Made by a program: the position numbers and the translations under genes
Shown: positions 11,519-24,900 of the stretch, piece by piece
How the letters are laid out: each line of letters begins with the position of its first letter
How positions within the stretch are numbered: the stretch's first letter is position 1
Assembly (NCBI RefSeq): GCF_964204645.1
Contig: NC_134030.1
Location: 3,325,855-3,389,854, forward strand
From: Tubulanus polymorphus
Lineage: Eukaryota; Nemertea; Palaeonemertea; Tubulaniformes; Tubulanidae
Direction of reading: 5' to 3'
Length of the DNA: 64,000 bases
Notes under the pieces: model-generated
Seen by the model: only the letters and a program-made list of their open reading frames with translations
Told to the model about the DNA's origin: nothing
Database searches by the model: none

Positions 11519-14500
11519 TTAGATAATTCGTAGTTTGATGATGAGCACGGAAAGAGCCATTAGACCCCAGCCCCAACCGATAGCTACTAGGAATCCACGC
11601 CACACATGCATATACGATAGACCCCAACCTGAAATATTAACAAAGTCATTGTTTATTACCCGAAAAAGACGGAAAGCCTGAAAAACATCCTCAAGAGAGT
11701 TTCTGTTGACATTTTTTATCGAATGTATTTATTTGTATCTATTTTAGGAATAAACGATAATCAGCATACATAGTGTCAGAGAATTTCGAAGATTCATTAA
11801 ATCTTCGATAAATAACTGGACAAATATATAATAATTCATCATAATAGTTACCTCTTCCGAGAATACATCTCATAGCTTCAGCGGGGAATGTAATTGGTAG
11901 ACCATAACTGATGTATCTAAGCCATGTCGGTATTGCTTCTATCGGCCATATTATACCTGCAACAAATTTCCAAAAGCATTTTTAAATCCTATCAATTGAT
12001 GATAATTGTGGATGAAGGAGAACTCGTTTCACACTCTTACTTACCGCTGATCAGAAGACTCGGATAAAGCGAACCCAAAGAAAGCTGTATTGCATTTACT
12101 TCATTTGTGCTGATTGAAGATATCAGCAGTCCTGAAATCAACAGAAAATAATGGAAAACTCGATTCATTCCAAGAGTTTTACTTTTCCCCACAAATGGGA
12201 AGAGATGCTCGTCGACTTGTTTTAATTAGAACAGCGGTAACATAACAGAATTTATATCGCACATTATTAAAGCGCAATTTGGTGATTTGTAACATCTTTA
12301 CCTAATGCCATTCCATCAAGTCCCGAAAACAACGTCATTAGAATCTCTAAGATAATCGGACCCTTAATTGGCACCTGGAAAATAAATTGAACTGTAAAGA
12401 GGCTTTTTTCATTAAAAAAAACAACTGAGAGTTGTTAGGCAAAACACGAAACCAGAGATCCATTAGCATTTGAGCTTGAACAAAACTTACCGAAAACACT
12501 AAATGTGTAACTATAAGGAGTACTGCGATCTGCACGACTAAAACTACAGTCTGAGCGATTATATGAGCCGCCATTATTTCAAACGCGCTAATAGCTGTCA
12601 AAACAATAAGGAAAATCATTCCGATATACATAAAGAAGTAAGCATTTTCGAGGCCGTAGGTACAAGACGCGGTTCTGTTCTACACGGGTGGATCTACGAA
12701 GAAAACCCTGCTTTCTTGTTGACGTCATCCTCTCGAAGATTGCATTATTCAGATACATTTTCTTCAAAAACATCTTCTAACCCATCATTTTCTTTTCACC
12801 CCTGTCATCATCCATATTTTGTATAAGCGTTACTGGAGACGAGTAATTTCATCACGCAGTAATTGATAAGTAAAGTGATTACCTGCTACTAGGCTTCGAT
12901 CCAATAAACCTTCTTTCTTCTCTAGCACAAACGACAAAGCGGTCAAACCGGTCGCCATGAAGTATGTGATGCTATGAATTAAGAAAACTGCAATTTACCC
13001 CAGAGTCAAACGAATCTTTGGTCTCAGAATCTCAAATTCTATCCAACAACTACGTCGTTTTCATTCATATATTTTCTTCGGGTGAAATTGCTCTAGTGGA
13101 CATCGTTATCATCACTAGACCTACCTTAGAATAATTCCGGGTGCCATGAAGTTTGTGAATTTAGGGTGTAGATCTCCGTAAACGGGGTTTTCGATGATGA
13201 TAGGAAGTCTGGCTATAGCAGGATTCATGTGTAGACTTAACGTTACATTTCTGGCAAATTCTTCGAACGCTTCCATCGTTTTCTGTTGAATCGACGTTGA
13301 AATAAGATAATCTAGAAATTCGGAAAGAATTTACCAGCACTATTTACAGAAATGTGGCCAGATGTTCAGAGAAAGAGAGCGTTTGATGTCAACGATAGTG
13401 GTTATTACACATTACATTAACGTTAGAACATCCAGGAAATTGATACATGCACAGGCAAGACATATCATTGTCACTAAAAAATGACATTCACATCTTGAAC
13501 AAGTATAACCAGGAAGCAATTCGTACAATTCTTATTTATACACGCTATGAAATATACGTAATGTAACGCATGGTTAGATTCATGAATAGCCTTTCAGAGA
13601 CAAATCAATACAAACTTACTTGTCATGTCTAAATAAAGGTGAATTGAACCTCCTGATATTGTTGCATTGTCTATCGGTTGATTTCCAAATCTTTCAGAAG
13701 ATAAAAACGAAATCTAAATTTTGAAGGGATTTTTCATCGAAATAAACTACGATTTCTCAGAGTACATCAAAATCTATAGGTTACCTGAGGATGAGATCTT
13801 GTGTGAAGTTTTTACCAATTTCAATCACTCCCCAACTGAAACCTGATTGTACTGAAGAATAGGCCGCATTGTGATCATTACCAAAATCATGCTACAAAAA
13901 GACACCGAATGTACAATAACGTGGGACTGGTTTCATAAACCGTAACAGAGTAGAATCAGAACCAGGTGGTCTTGTGCGACTTGTTAAGACCCTCAATTCT
14001 TTGCCCTTTTCTGAATGATCTGTTAACGTTTTTCTGCTTTATCATATGGAATCTTTTCAAATATTGCATAATTAATGGGAAGATAATGAACAGTTTTTTA
14101 ACTTGTAAATGCTGTAAAATGTATCAAACCCATCCACGAATTTTTGAATGCGACGCCTTTCTAATGTGCCTACAATTACACCTTTTAACGATGATGCGTC
14201 ACAAGACCTTCAAAAGTATATACCTTGTATCCACACCGCGATGGCGACTAGAAAATTATCAAAATCAAAACATATTTATTCATTTATATACATCAATCTA
14301 GTACAACTTACCAGCGATAAGACATTGTCATCAATAAACCCTAAATATAATGCGCCGAATGCTGGTGCTGTTTCGTTATTCACGACGGCCATTGGTAAAT
14401 CCTTAGGATCTCCTCCGATACACAGACAAAATAGTAAAATCTGGAATGCCGGTAACAAGAACTGGAACAATAGAAATCTGAAATATACGATGGAAAACGT

Positions 14501-17500
14501 GAGGAACATAGTTCACTGAATCTGGATAAGATTCGACGATCATGCTTTATTCGATTACTCGGAGTACGGAAAATAAATTGAAAGGTGATGGGAAAAATGA
14601 GAAAATAATTTTCTATAACAGGCGTCTTGAAATCGTAGGGACCAGGGAAAAAATGAAAATAATATCATTTTTTGTTGTTCCATGTATTTTCCGCTCAAAG
14701 TCTTGTGGAGTTGAATTCAAATGAAGAAAACTATTTTTTGCAAAACGAAATTAGATCGAAAATTGGCGGAAATATCAAGAAAAACGTCTTTTTAGATAAT
14801 TATGATGAAAACACGGCGGCGGACTAAAAAATAAGTTATTTTTCTAACATGATGTTTCGGTGGAATTGCTGGTGGCGGATCCGCGCTCTGATCTATACCT
14901 ACCCGATATTACGTCTAAGCATAATGAGGCTTTTTATCACGATCGCCAGGATGTTTCGCGGTTTCGGCGGGGAACAAAATTTCGATGCTTTTTCACGGAT
15001 ACTTTCTACTACTGAAATAAAAAACAAAGTGATTAGAGAAGCCACTTCGCCCCATTTACAAATTCCCGGAGTTTACCAAGTTTGTTTGCAAATACATGTA
15101 TGTCAAATCCCTTGAGTTTTCCCCGATTCTTTCTAGAATTTTCCGATTGCATTTTTTCTGGTCAGATTATACGTTTACTCGCGGGATTAAGATTAACAAG
15201 AATACAAAACAATCGACTGAAGATAGATAGGGGATTATACACCTTACCTTCATATGGCCAGTTAGTTAATCTATAGGCCTATCGTTTATTTTCTTAAATC
15301 TTACTGTTCATAAACTTTCGTTTAGATTGATTCGATTAATGATTTCGCTTTAAGAATTACGGTATTTTCTTTTTTACCAGATTGTGTAAATCGAGTAGAT
15401 GTTGCTGGTGTAAGTAAAAGTTCTTGTTCTTCTGTTGTTCCTTCACTTCTACGAACACTATCAACCTGTATACAAAACATTTCCACGCGTTCAAACTGCT
15501 TCTATCTATTTTCAAAGATTGCAATATTAGATGCTAATTACCTTGCTCTTACCGACTGTCAACCCTTCTTCATCTTCGATATCATTATTCGCTTGATCGT
15601 ATTGGCACAAATAGAGGAAACAGTCTTCTAAAGTCTAAAAATAAAATCTTCGGAAAATATAGCCCTCTCAGAATGCTTTATCGTGTCAACTTATTACTCG
15701 TCATTTGAAAACTACCGAATTTTCTGTTTCATGTTATGAACTTGCCAGCGATAAATGATAATATATCTGGTGAAACAATATATAAATGTAGAATGCAACG
15801 ATGTGATGAAAAATTAAAACTTCATTAGAATATTAGAAATATTTCGTTCGAGTGGTTCCTTCATTGTAGACTGTAGAAAGGTGGTATAGGAACAACCCGA
15901 AATAAATATCCTAAATCTTTTCTGTTTTTCATCAGTTGTAAGATTTCACATTAATATTGTAAATACCTCCATATCGTAAAGCCTAATCAGCTCATCGGGT
16001 GATGATTCAGCCAATAGGCGACCGTTTCTCATCAAGCCGACTTTATTCGCCTGTCGGGCTTCCTCGATATAGTGAGTAGTTATAACTATAGTCGTGCGAC
16101 TCGTCTGCGATATCTCTAATAAATGATCCCATATCCTTTAGAATAAAGTGGAGGTACGCAAATGGAAACGAAGTAAAAACTATTCAAGAATGATCGATAA
16201 TTTTTTTCAATCGAAGAAAGAATGTTTGAAAATTACTATCTATGTAATTATCGTTCGTTTGATCGTGACGTAACAACAAAGTATTGATACGGTAGACCTG
16301 ATTTAGAATCTACGCCGGGGTCTGTCATGTAAATCACGTGTTAGGCCATGGACTCTAAAACGAAATGAGAGTCCATAGTTCAACTACCGATATGGTGTCG
16401 TCAATGTTTGTATTTGTATTTTTGTTAAGTGTTTAATTCTTTTCTTCTCGATCCTTTGTTTGTTTTTTCCTAAGGGTACGCGCGTTACGCAGACTTCGAG
16501 ATTTGTGCGGTTTGCTGGGCTTGCATATAACATTAGATGCAGATATGTTAGTAAAATCCGATGCGAAAATATAGTCTAGACTATTGTCGTGTGATAAAAA
16601 AAACAAGTGGCTTTATATACACGTTTGCCCAGCGATTTTATTAAGTACCTTTGTCTTAGAAGAGGGTCAACTCCGACTGTTGGTTCATCCAGTATTACTA
16701 ACGGCGGTTCTTGTAGTAACGCAATAGCAAATGATACCCGTCTTTTCTGACCACCACTATATATACCAAAAATATCAATTTAACTGCTTAAATGATATAT
16801 CAAAAGGATCAAACCGACTATCGATGCATTAAATGCAATGGGTAGGCATCGTTGAATACTAGATCGATTACTTCGTGATATTTATGTTTTTTTGCGAAAC
16901 CCTCAATTCGTGCCAGGACGTGTTGCACAGCGCCGGTGTCCAGGGATGATTCTAATAAGAATTTTCTGAATACGATCCAACATCTTGTAACCAATATTCA
17001 TACATTCGATATTCTTTGACGAAAATGAATAAGTTTCGCAATAGAATTTCATAAGAAAAAGTGAAAAATGAAAGCAAAACATTTTGGTTGTTGAGTATCA
17101 GTCCACCTGAGTCGAAACGCCGTGGTCTCATTTTAATAGATTTTATCGTATGAAATTCTATTGCGAGAATTATTCATATATCTACACAATTTACACGGAT
17201 TCGACGTATTGCTATTTGATATTTTTACCTGAGGTTTTCGATCACTCTAGTTTCCTCTGGTAGTTTTAGAAAACAAATCAAGAACGCGATACGTTGATTC
17301 ATAGTTGTCTTGGACATTCCGTGAAGTCTCCCGAAATATTTCAATGTTTCTTCTATCGATAATTTCTCATATAGCGCCAATTCCTATAAAAATTCAGAAA
17401 AACAACGATTAAAGGCGCGCGTAAATCGACTTACTACGTGATATTTAAAAATACAAATCGAATCAGTTCCGTAAAAACAAGGGTTATCGATCTGATTAGA

Positions 17501-18553
17501 TCAAATTAGAAAACACGTCTTCAAGGAATCACCGAATATAATCGAATTCTATCATTATTAACGCACTTCAGCCTGGACTTTAAAAGTCTGTTTTAGAGTC
17601 CATTTGTTAAGCGGGTCAAGTGCTTTAACGAAGTATTTTATAGAGGCCATATGGTTTTAGGTAATTCACTACTTCGGTCTCAAGGGAGGCAGAAAAACCA
17701 TAGCTTTTTGTTCAACTTGAAGGCAATGTTTTTATTAAATCTGAATACTAAACATGAGAATACTAAATATGAATAAATTAGGCCTACAGTCATTCTACGC
17801 CTTTATTTCTCTACCTGTGGCATATATCCGACAAGTGGACCGGGAATACCGTGATTTATGGCGCCGGGGATTTTGCCCAAAACCGTCAACGATCCCGAAT
17901 CTGCCTTTAACCTGCCTACGACACATCTGAGGAATGAAGTTTTTCCGCAACCGCTCGGGCCCAACAGACCATATCTATCGTAGAAAACATTGGCAATAAA
18001 TAAAACTGTGATTTTCAGGTATAATTTTTTAGATTCAGTTCGATTGACGGAAATTATGTTTTAACGCGGTTCTGTAAAATGTTTGCCTAGTTGGTTTTTG
18101 GCTCCAATGTAAGAAACACGATAAAACAATGTCAATCCAGCGGGAAATGATTACCGGATATTGTATAAACATTCCTCGAATGTTAACTATTTATTAGTGT
18201 TTCATTAAAAAGGAATACAAATAATGATGAATTATTGGATGAATGCAGACGGTCTCAGATCCGCTGCCGCTGCTGCTACTACACAGTCAGCGGTACTGCA
18301 ATATTATCGATTTACGCGTTACTCATTTCAGAACACTAACACATCAGCACACAGACTCTCCACTCTCCTCAACAAACGTCAATTTTATCTATTATACATA
18401 AACCTAGGACTATCATCACTCTCATACTCACACTCCTCCTTTCGGTACATTTACATTAAGCTCGTCTAAAGCAATCTGTTTCGTTTGCGAACTGTGATAG
18501 GATTTACTCAGATTGTTAGCCACGATTGCCATACCACCGAACGCGTCCATCAT
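11519..18553 (-). CDS. ABC half-transporter, ABCH / ABCG20-like (NBD-TMD), 700 aa
   Basis: Eighteen exons join in phase: 18553-18432, 17974-17815, 17383-17229, 16756-16649, 16135-15967, 15634-15542, 15465-15378, 15011-14903, 14477-14312, 13891-13785, 13690-13620, 13311-13125, 12971-12883, 12594-12491, 12374-12302, 12131-12045, 11956-11852, 11628-11519. Walker A is GPSGCGKT (46-53), the signature SGGQKRR (146-152), Walker B LVILDEP (165-171), and the H-loop His is residue 203 in TTHYIEEA. Residues about 345-700 form the ABC-2 type membrane domain, with a large extracellular loop ([22 protein letters not shown]). NBD before TMD and these motifs match the ABCH/ABCG20-23-like group of animals, half-transporters that dimerise; in insects members move lipids to the surface. 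The substrate here is unknown. All catalytic motifs are intact. The start is the first of two ATGs. Confidence 0.93.
16818..16965 (-). other. Exon-like open frame inside intron 3 of the ABC transporter
   Basis: A good acceptor (TTCAG at 16966) is followed by 48 codons open in the phase left by exon 3, then a TAG. The peptide looks coding (for example [20 protein letters not shown]) but is absent from the expected ABCH sequence, where exon 3 joins directly to the SGGQ signature. If used, it would end the protein before the signature. It could instead be a retained fragment of another gene. Confidence 0.35.
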
Positions 18554-19666
18554 CTGGATCAACAAGGTGTGGGCTCCTGGCTGCAAATGAGCTCAAAACG
18601 GGGCCTCACGAATATTTCCAATTATTATCCTAGTGTCACTGATACAAGTCTCGTGTCTGTTATGACAGTTCTATGTGCTTGTACACTGTGTGTGGGTGAC
18701 AAACTGTGCCAGTTCAATATAATACGAGTACTACAGTACTGCGAGTCAAATAGTTCTTAGATAAACCGCTTGGTGGTGAGTGTAACGACGTTTTGTCCAG
18801 GAATGTGTGAAATTTTTGCTTTCGATATAATAAACTTAATGGTCTGAGAAATAACTTCACAATAACAAAACACCATTAAAATATCACTTTAAAACTGTAC
18901 GTACTTTATTGCTGGTTTTTAATTTGTTTTGCAATAAATGTAGATTTCATTAAATATTTACGAACTTGGATCAAACACTTTCTCCATATTCAAACGTAGC
19001 TGACTCAAGTACATGAAATGTGATTTCAACAATTGTGAATTGTTGATGTTTAATCCACAGGGGCTCATTCGTCAATTGAACTTCACGATCCCCAATAACT
19101 TGATATAACGAGTTTTTTTTAATTCGGCTCATTCGTCAATTGAACTTCACGATCCCCAATAACTTGATATGACGAGTTTTCTTTTAATTCTTTTTCTCAA
19201 ATGATCAGTAGCTTAGATCTTGATAGGATATAGCGGAGTTTATACGCGCACTTTTCAACGCGTCGTGTACCTGCCTGCGATCCGCTTGTAAATATTGTGA
19301 CTGAGGTTGATTGAAATTAGTCTCTCGTTAACAGCAAAGTCAATACTCGGCTAAACTAAACTCACACAGGGCCGTATCGAACTGATGGATTGAAGTGTAG
19401 GGCCTACCTGTTCATCGTCAACGAGAAAAAAGTCTCTGCTCGAATTTCCATGAACCGGTAATTATTTCTTGGTGAACGTGTACATAACGGTTTTCTGTCA
19501 TTCAAACTGGCGCCTGCTGCGCACACTGCCGCGTGATGCTGTTTGCGTGATTGATTATGTTTAACATGACCTAAGATATTGAAGAACTGAAATGACAAGT
19601 CGAATTTTCTCATGCTGTCCGAACTATACTTTCTCTAAATGGACAGGCGATTGATAAGCCATCAAG
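18554..19666. other. Divergent intergenic region with a 64-bp tandem duplication
   Basis: The stretch lies between the ABC transporter and the lectin gene, which are divergent. It contains a direct duplication of about 64 bp (19062-19125 and 19126-19190, starting GGCTCATTCGTCAATTGAAC), nearly identical between copies. No other gene is supported. Confidence 0.7.
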
Positions 19667-21433
19667 ATGACCGGATGTCACGTGATAGCGGCTATTTTCG
19701 TCGCCTGTCATTCTTTCTTCACTGTGACCGGAAGTGCTACCAATTTTCGGCGGGTTTTTGTAGATACATCAGTTTCCGGATCAGACTATAAACTGATCGA
19801 ATATGAAAACGTGAACAGACTGAAATGTGCGGCAGATTGTGTTTCAAATTCCGAATGTAAAGGATTTAATTACGGGAGAAATATAGTGAATTCGTCAACT
19901 GGGTCACAAGATGGTGGTGAGATTTTATCTTTGAAATTTTGTCGCTTGTTGAAGTCATTAAAACAACCTCATGTATCGCAACAAGGGATGCATTTATACG
20001 TAAAAGGTAAAGAACATTGTTAATTATTAATATGCAGGTAATTTAATCAACTGCCTGGCCTTACCAATTTCAGACTGGTGCCCGCATATACGATGAATTT
20101 TGAAATCTCTAAAAAGTCAAAACATTCTCCAAATGACACGTTTATCAGTTCTTTGATATTTGATCTTAATCGCCACATCTTGAATATCAATGGCTTTTAA
20201 GAGATCGCTTAGAGGTTTTCATCACAACTCTTTGTTCGAAATAGACGTATATACCATCAGTACCGTTACATTTTGCCTACGGTCTTTTTAAGAGCTGGGC
20301 CGTATATGCCACCGACGTCATTTTCTTTCGATTTCTATTTTAGAAGCACACGATATTCCAAATAATTACGGCTACAAGGAACTTTCTGACTATAAAGGAA
20401 TATGTTACTATTTCGAATGGAAAACATTGACGAATTGGACGACTGCGAAACAGCGTTGTTTCGATTTGGATGGTCGTCTGGCAGAACCGAGGAATATTCA
20501 ACAAACTGAAGCCGTACGAAGTTACATTGTGACTAACTACATGGCTGGTAGGTTTTCAGGGCTTATCTCACAATACATGCCAACGGCCGTGACACTGAAG
20601 GCACTCTAAAAATCCGAAATGCCGTTTTTGAATAATAGTAGGAAAAAGCCAAAACTGCCTTGAAAATTTTTGCCAATGTTTTATGAGGCAAAATAGTAAA
20701 TTTCCAATTCTTAGGTCCATTACACTCTCAAAGATTTCTTGGGCGGACTTGCCACTCAGCGGTCACCAGTCTATGTATGAAGCCAACCAGATGGGTTGTT
20801 TTTTTACGGAAAAGGTTTTTCGTAGTTTTTCACCAGCAGGTTCGCTCTATCAATACCATGCATTTGATGGCGGCGAGTATATGAGCTTCGGCGGGAGACA
20901 ATCAAACCTTGGCATGCGAGGATGATCGACTGGCGACTGTTTGTGACGCGATGAATTGCCTTTCTTGAAGAAAGGTTGAAAAAATTCAAAAAGTCGTTTT
21001 GAAAATTTTTGAAATGTTTTATGAGACAAAAATCCGACGAGTTTTTGTGTGTGGTTGGTGAGGGCGTGCCTACAAAATTAAATAGGCATTAAAATATAGT
21101 GCCGTTACATTTAGGACTTAAAATACAGTGTCCATTGCATCTCTGATATTTGATATCATTAAATACAATTTATTCTTTATTTACATAGCGAAATTCTGGA
21201 TTGGTCTTCACGCTAACAACGTTATTATGAACGATTGGCGATGGATTTCGGACGATACAACATGGATGACGTTCGGTGGCTTTTCCAATCAGATCTGGTG
21301 TTGGGATTATCCGACACAGAACGCCGCTGCACGTTGCGTGACGATACTCTGTTCAAATTTCTTGCTACGAAACGTATTGTCCAACGTGCCGTGCGACGAA
21401 AGTCGCGGATACTTATGCGAAAAGGTGTGTTAG
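19667..21433 (+). CDS. Secreted PAN/apple plus C-type-lectin-domain protein, 262 aa
   Basis: Three exons, 19667-20006, 20344-20547 and 21189-21433, are joined in phase 1. Residues 1-23 are a signal peptide. Residues about 27-113 form a PAN/apple-like module (LKCAADCVSNSECKGFNYG). Residues about 125-262 form a C-type lectin fold (AKQRCFDLDGRLAEPRN, FWIGLHANN, NDWRWISDDT, PCDESRGYLCEK). C-type lectins bind sugars or proteins outside the cell, often in innate immunity. Here the usual calcium-site motifs EPN/QPD and WND are not seen, so canonical calcium-dependent sugar binding is doubtful. The stop comes four residues after LCE, normal for a terminal lectin domain. An AATAAA follows at 21563. 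It converges with the protease gene. Confidence 0.85.
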
Positions 21434-21787
21434 ACGAAAAAGAAAAAAAAACGACTTCTTCGATTAGAATCTAATTGTATTTTAAACGCAAAACGTCTTT
21501 GCTGATGGCTTTACACATTTTCTTCGTGATCGCATAGTTTTAAATACGGAGTTCTATTCGAAAATAAATATCAGGCTTGGAGTTAGTCTCAACCGTAGAA
21601 TCAGGCGCCAGTTGCACAGTCACGTTGGAACAAATGATTTTGAGATTGTTTTTTTTTGTGGGCTGGGAATCTACGAACGTAGCATATAAAACTGGTCATA
21701 CGGTGTTAGGCTTTCTTAGACTGCGCGTATTAACAACTGCACCGCCTTGGCCCTTGAGAATCGTTTGAGAAATATAGTGACTCGTAT
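21434..21787. other. Spacer between convergent genes
   Basis: The 3' flanks of the lectin gene and the protease gene meet here. AATAAA at 21563-21568 fits the lectin mRNA. I see no further gene. Confidence 0.6.
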
Positions 21788-24700
21788 CTAATTGGAAGCG
21801 ATAGTCTGTCGAATCCATTCGATATAGCTGGATACTCGAGTAAAAACTCCCGGATGTTTACCGGGGGTTTTACTAGTAAATGAGGCTATACCCACTTGAA
21901 TCCATTTATCGGTGACGGTGCCGTGTTGTGTCGAGTTTTTGCAAACCAATGACCCTCCGCTGTCACCCTGCAAATTGGACATACGTATTTGAATGTTACA
22001 TCACAGCGTGAAGAGAACGATTACGGTTAGCATTGAGTAGTATTCAGTAAATTGATTCAATGCAATTAACAGCGACAGAAATAAGCGCGAATAGAGGCCG
22101 CAGCTACGTACACGCATATCAAGTGTTACATTATAAACTTGCTTATTGGTCGGAAATCATTTCGAGCACCATTTTTGCTTTTTTTAGTGAATAGCAAACT
22201 AAACAATACGAATATTATACAACTCCTACATCTATGGTGGTTATGGCATTGTAAAAGAATATGGAATATCCGAGGATATATGGAGGATCCGTAGGAGGAT
22301 GTTGTCTAGATGGCTATACGCGCCAAATATTGGTATATTAACTGAAACACGATCGCAAAAACCTTGAAATTTGTTTTCAAACAGTCAGCCGAAGCTTGAA
22401 CGGAAAACAGAACTTTGAATTTTGCTTTAATTGCGTTAATACATTTTCTAACGTACTTGACAGATTCCTTTATCAGCGTTGAAATAGCCGGCACACAGAC
22501 GATTCGTGACGTCAACGCCGTACGTGAATTTACATTTCAAATCTGGTATTTTTGGCAGGCGAATTTCCATCGCGTAGTCGGACACTGATTCACCTAACAG
22601 AAGGAAAAACAAGAAAATTGTCAAATTCATAGTTTTCATTTGATTGTTCGAACTGTTCGGATTAGAGGATTCAATTCTTTAAAAAAGTTGTCGAACAGAA
22701 CATCACAGGACGTGCATAACACATCACTCCTTTTCAGGAATGAGAACCACCGTGATTTTGTGTATTAGAATTTGATTCGAATTTGATTCGGTTAAACGTT
22801 CAATGCAAAGGTTAATCTTTGGGAACTAAGATCCGAACGACGTAAAGCAAAAACAAACAAACTCTGAGATCAATTCTAACCAACTGCTTTGGGAATGACC
22901 CTTGGAGGTTGTTGGCAATCCAAAACCAAAGATATAGCTCTATAAGATCAAGAAGCAATATCGAGGAGATGAAATTACTTTAAGCCTAAAATTGTTGGTC
23001 TAAAATGTTCATTATTTTTACCTTTATGCTGGCATCCCCAGCCAGTCATCACACATATTTGGTTGTCAGTAGGGAAACTGGAATCCCCGGCTGCGGGTAG
23101 GTCTATTTGTTCAGCTGTATGTAAATTCTGCAGTGGAATGTCTTTAACTAATTTCACCAATGCTATATCATTCAACCATCGTTCTGAAAAAAGGAATATT
23201 TTTCCCAATTGAAACGTTTTTGTTTTCATGAAACCATAACTAAGAAAGCCTCTCCATTTCCTGTGAACTTATTCTGTGGTTTTTGAGACAATATTTCTTC
23301 AACGATTCAGTGTCTGAACAATGTAAGTTCCTTGTATAGCAAAATTTAAGAATAAACCAGTTTTTGCCTCAGATGACATAATCTTACTGATGTATGAATC
23401 GTGGTACTGAGGATGTAGAATAATTTTCGATGCTTTCATGTTCCACTGCTGCCAACTTTCCAGTTTTACAGCTTTACCGACTAAATGTTTCATCCAATCC
23501 TTAAAACTCGGCTGAAAATTTAGAACAAGAAGATCAGGGCGTACGATCAGGGAGATGAGAACTCCCGGCACGAGTGACTTAAAGACTGCAGGGGAACTGA
23601 AAGTCTACAAACGACTAGTAGAATAGATAAGACCTGACTATTTGGATAATGGTCGAAACGTTGAATAGAAAATCAGTTCAAGAAAACCTTTCGGACCAGG
23701 TTTTTCTTTTATATTCTAAGACTTCATCTTCATATTCTCGTTACAAGATGGACAGGGGTTTTCACCACGGTTTTAAGTATGTGTAGCAATGTATTCATAT
23801 CCTACCTCGAGTTTGACTGCATTAAGTCTAGCTTTCCAATATTGCGGGTTCATTCCTTTCTTACTGAAAATGTTGTGAGATAATAGAACTACTTAAACAA
23901 CATGGGCCTTGTTTTATACACTAGTGTTATCTATAACCTGGAGGCTAACTCGATTGAAAATGTATTAAGTTAGTCCCCGGGTTAACGTTAATACCAGTCT
24001 ATAAAACCGGGCCCTGGGATTCTGAATAATAACGTGTTTGGTGATCGCGGCGGACATGGAAACTTACTTGGCAGTAAAGCAATGAGCAGCGGTAAGAATC
24101 CATCTTCTATTTATCACAGATCCACCGCAATATAATAGAGTTTTAGTTAATGCAAATCCGAATATTTGAAGTTTAGGAATTTCTGCCTGTAAACTGACCA
24201 TCCACGGCCACTTACTGCTGTCTACAATCCGTTCACCTCCGATTATTCTCTTCATCACTGTTTCATCATTCTTTTTATCTTCATCCGCTGTTTCGCGAAC
24301 AGATTCTTAACATGTAAGGACATTATTTTTAGAAATCGTTAATTAAATACGAAAGACTCACCCGTTTCTGAACGACACAAATATGATGCAATACGTGGTA
24401 CATTCATAAGGACATAGTAACATTTCATGATACATGCGGACATAATGTACATAACGTAACTTGAACATAATGTCTTCATTGGATATCTGTCTTCGAATCT
24501 GTCCCAGGTTATTATTGCGATGATGCTAAGAAATCCTTCATTGCGCCTGTTCTTTGAACTAGAGAATTATCTACACATTGAAAGATCTATATTTGATTTA
24601 AAAAAAGCTACGACGAGAAATCCTGCATCCTTCAGCATTTCATTCTTCAGTCAAAGTACGTAGCCAATGGCAAACATGACGTTATACATGGTTTATTCAC

Positions 24701-24900
24701 TGAATATGAGTTAGATTGAGAAAATGTATTCAAAGATGTCGGCGTTAAGCGAGCAGTGGCATTAAAATGATGGCATTAAAACAAACCTTGACTGTATACT
24801 TATCAAGTAACTTACCCGCGTTCACGGATAATAAGAGAACAGAAACACTGTAGAAAATCAGTAAAGCAAATCTCAAACACTCTGCAGCTGAAGCCATCAT
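21788..24900 (-). CDS. Secreted chymotrypsin-fold serine protease, 327 aa
   Basis: Seven exons in phase: 24900-24816, 24305-24068, 23863-23806, 23511-23388, 23183-23022, 22593-22457, 21967-21788. A signal peptide (residues 1-28) and an acidic propeptide precede the activation site KR/IIGG (Ile49). The catalytic triad is intact: His103 in TAAHC, Asp174 in NDIALVKL, Ser271 in GDSGGS. Several disulphide cysteines are present (CGG...AAHC, MTGWGC, DLKC...RLCAGY). The pocket is unusual: the position equal to Asp189 of trypsin is Gly (KGICQGDSGG), the 214-216 SWG is SFT, and the cysteine that normally pairs with Cys191 near position 220 is absent. It is therefore unlikely to have trypsin specificity. 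An insert of lysine- and tryptophan-rich sequence follows the His exon. Its role could be digestive or immune. Confidence 0.88.
23904..24017. repeat. Foldback element in a protease intron
   Basis: GGGCCTTGTTTTATACAC on the left and TCTATAAAACCGGGCCC on the right are inverted relatives, with an inner inverted pair around GGCTAACTC/TTAGTCC. It belongs to the GGGCCC-ended foldback group seen elsewhere in the window. Confidence 0.5.

Noticed and set aside
22448-22639. Met-initiated frame with a signal-like start inside the protease locus
   Set aside because: The leading part is intron; the coding part starts after the acceptor at 22593 and joins the protease exons in phase.
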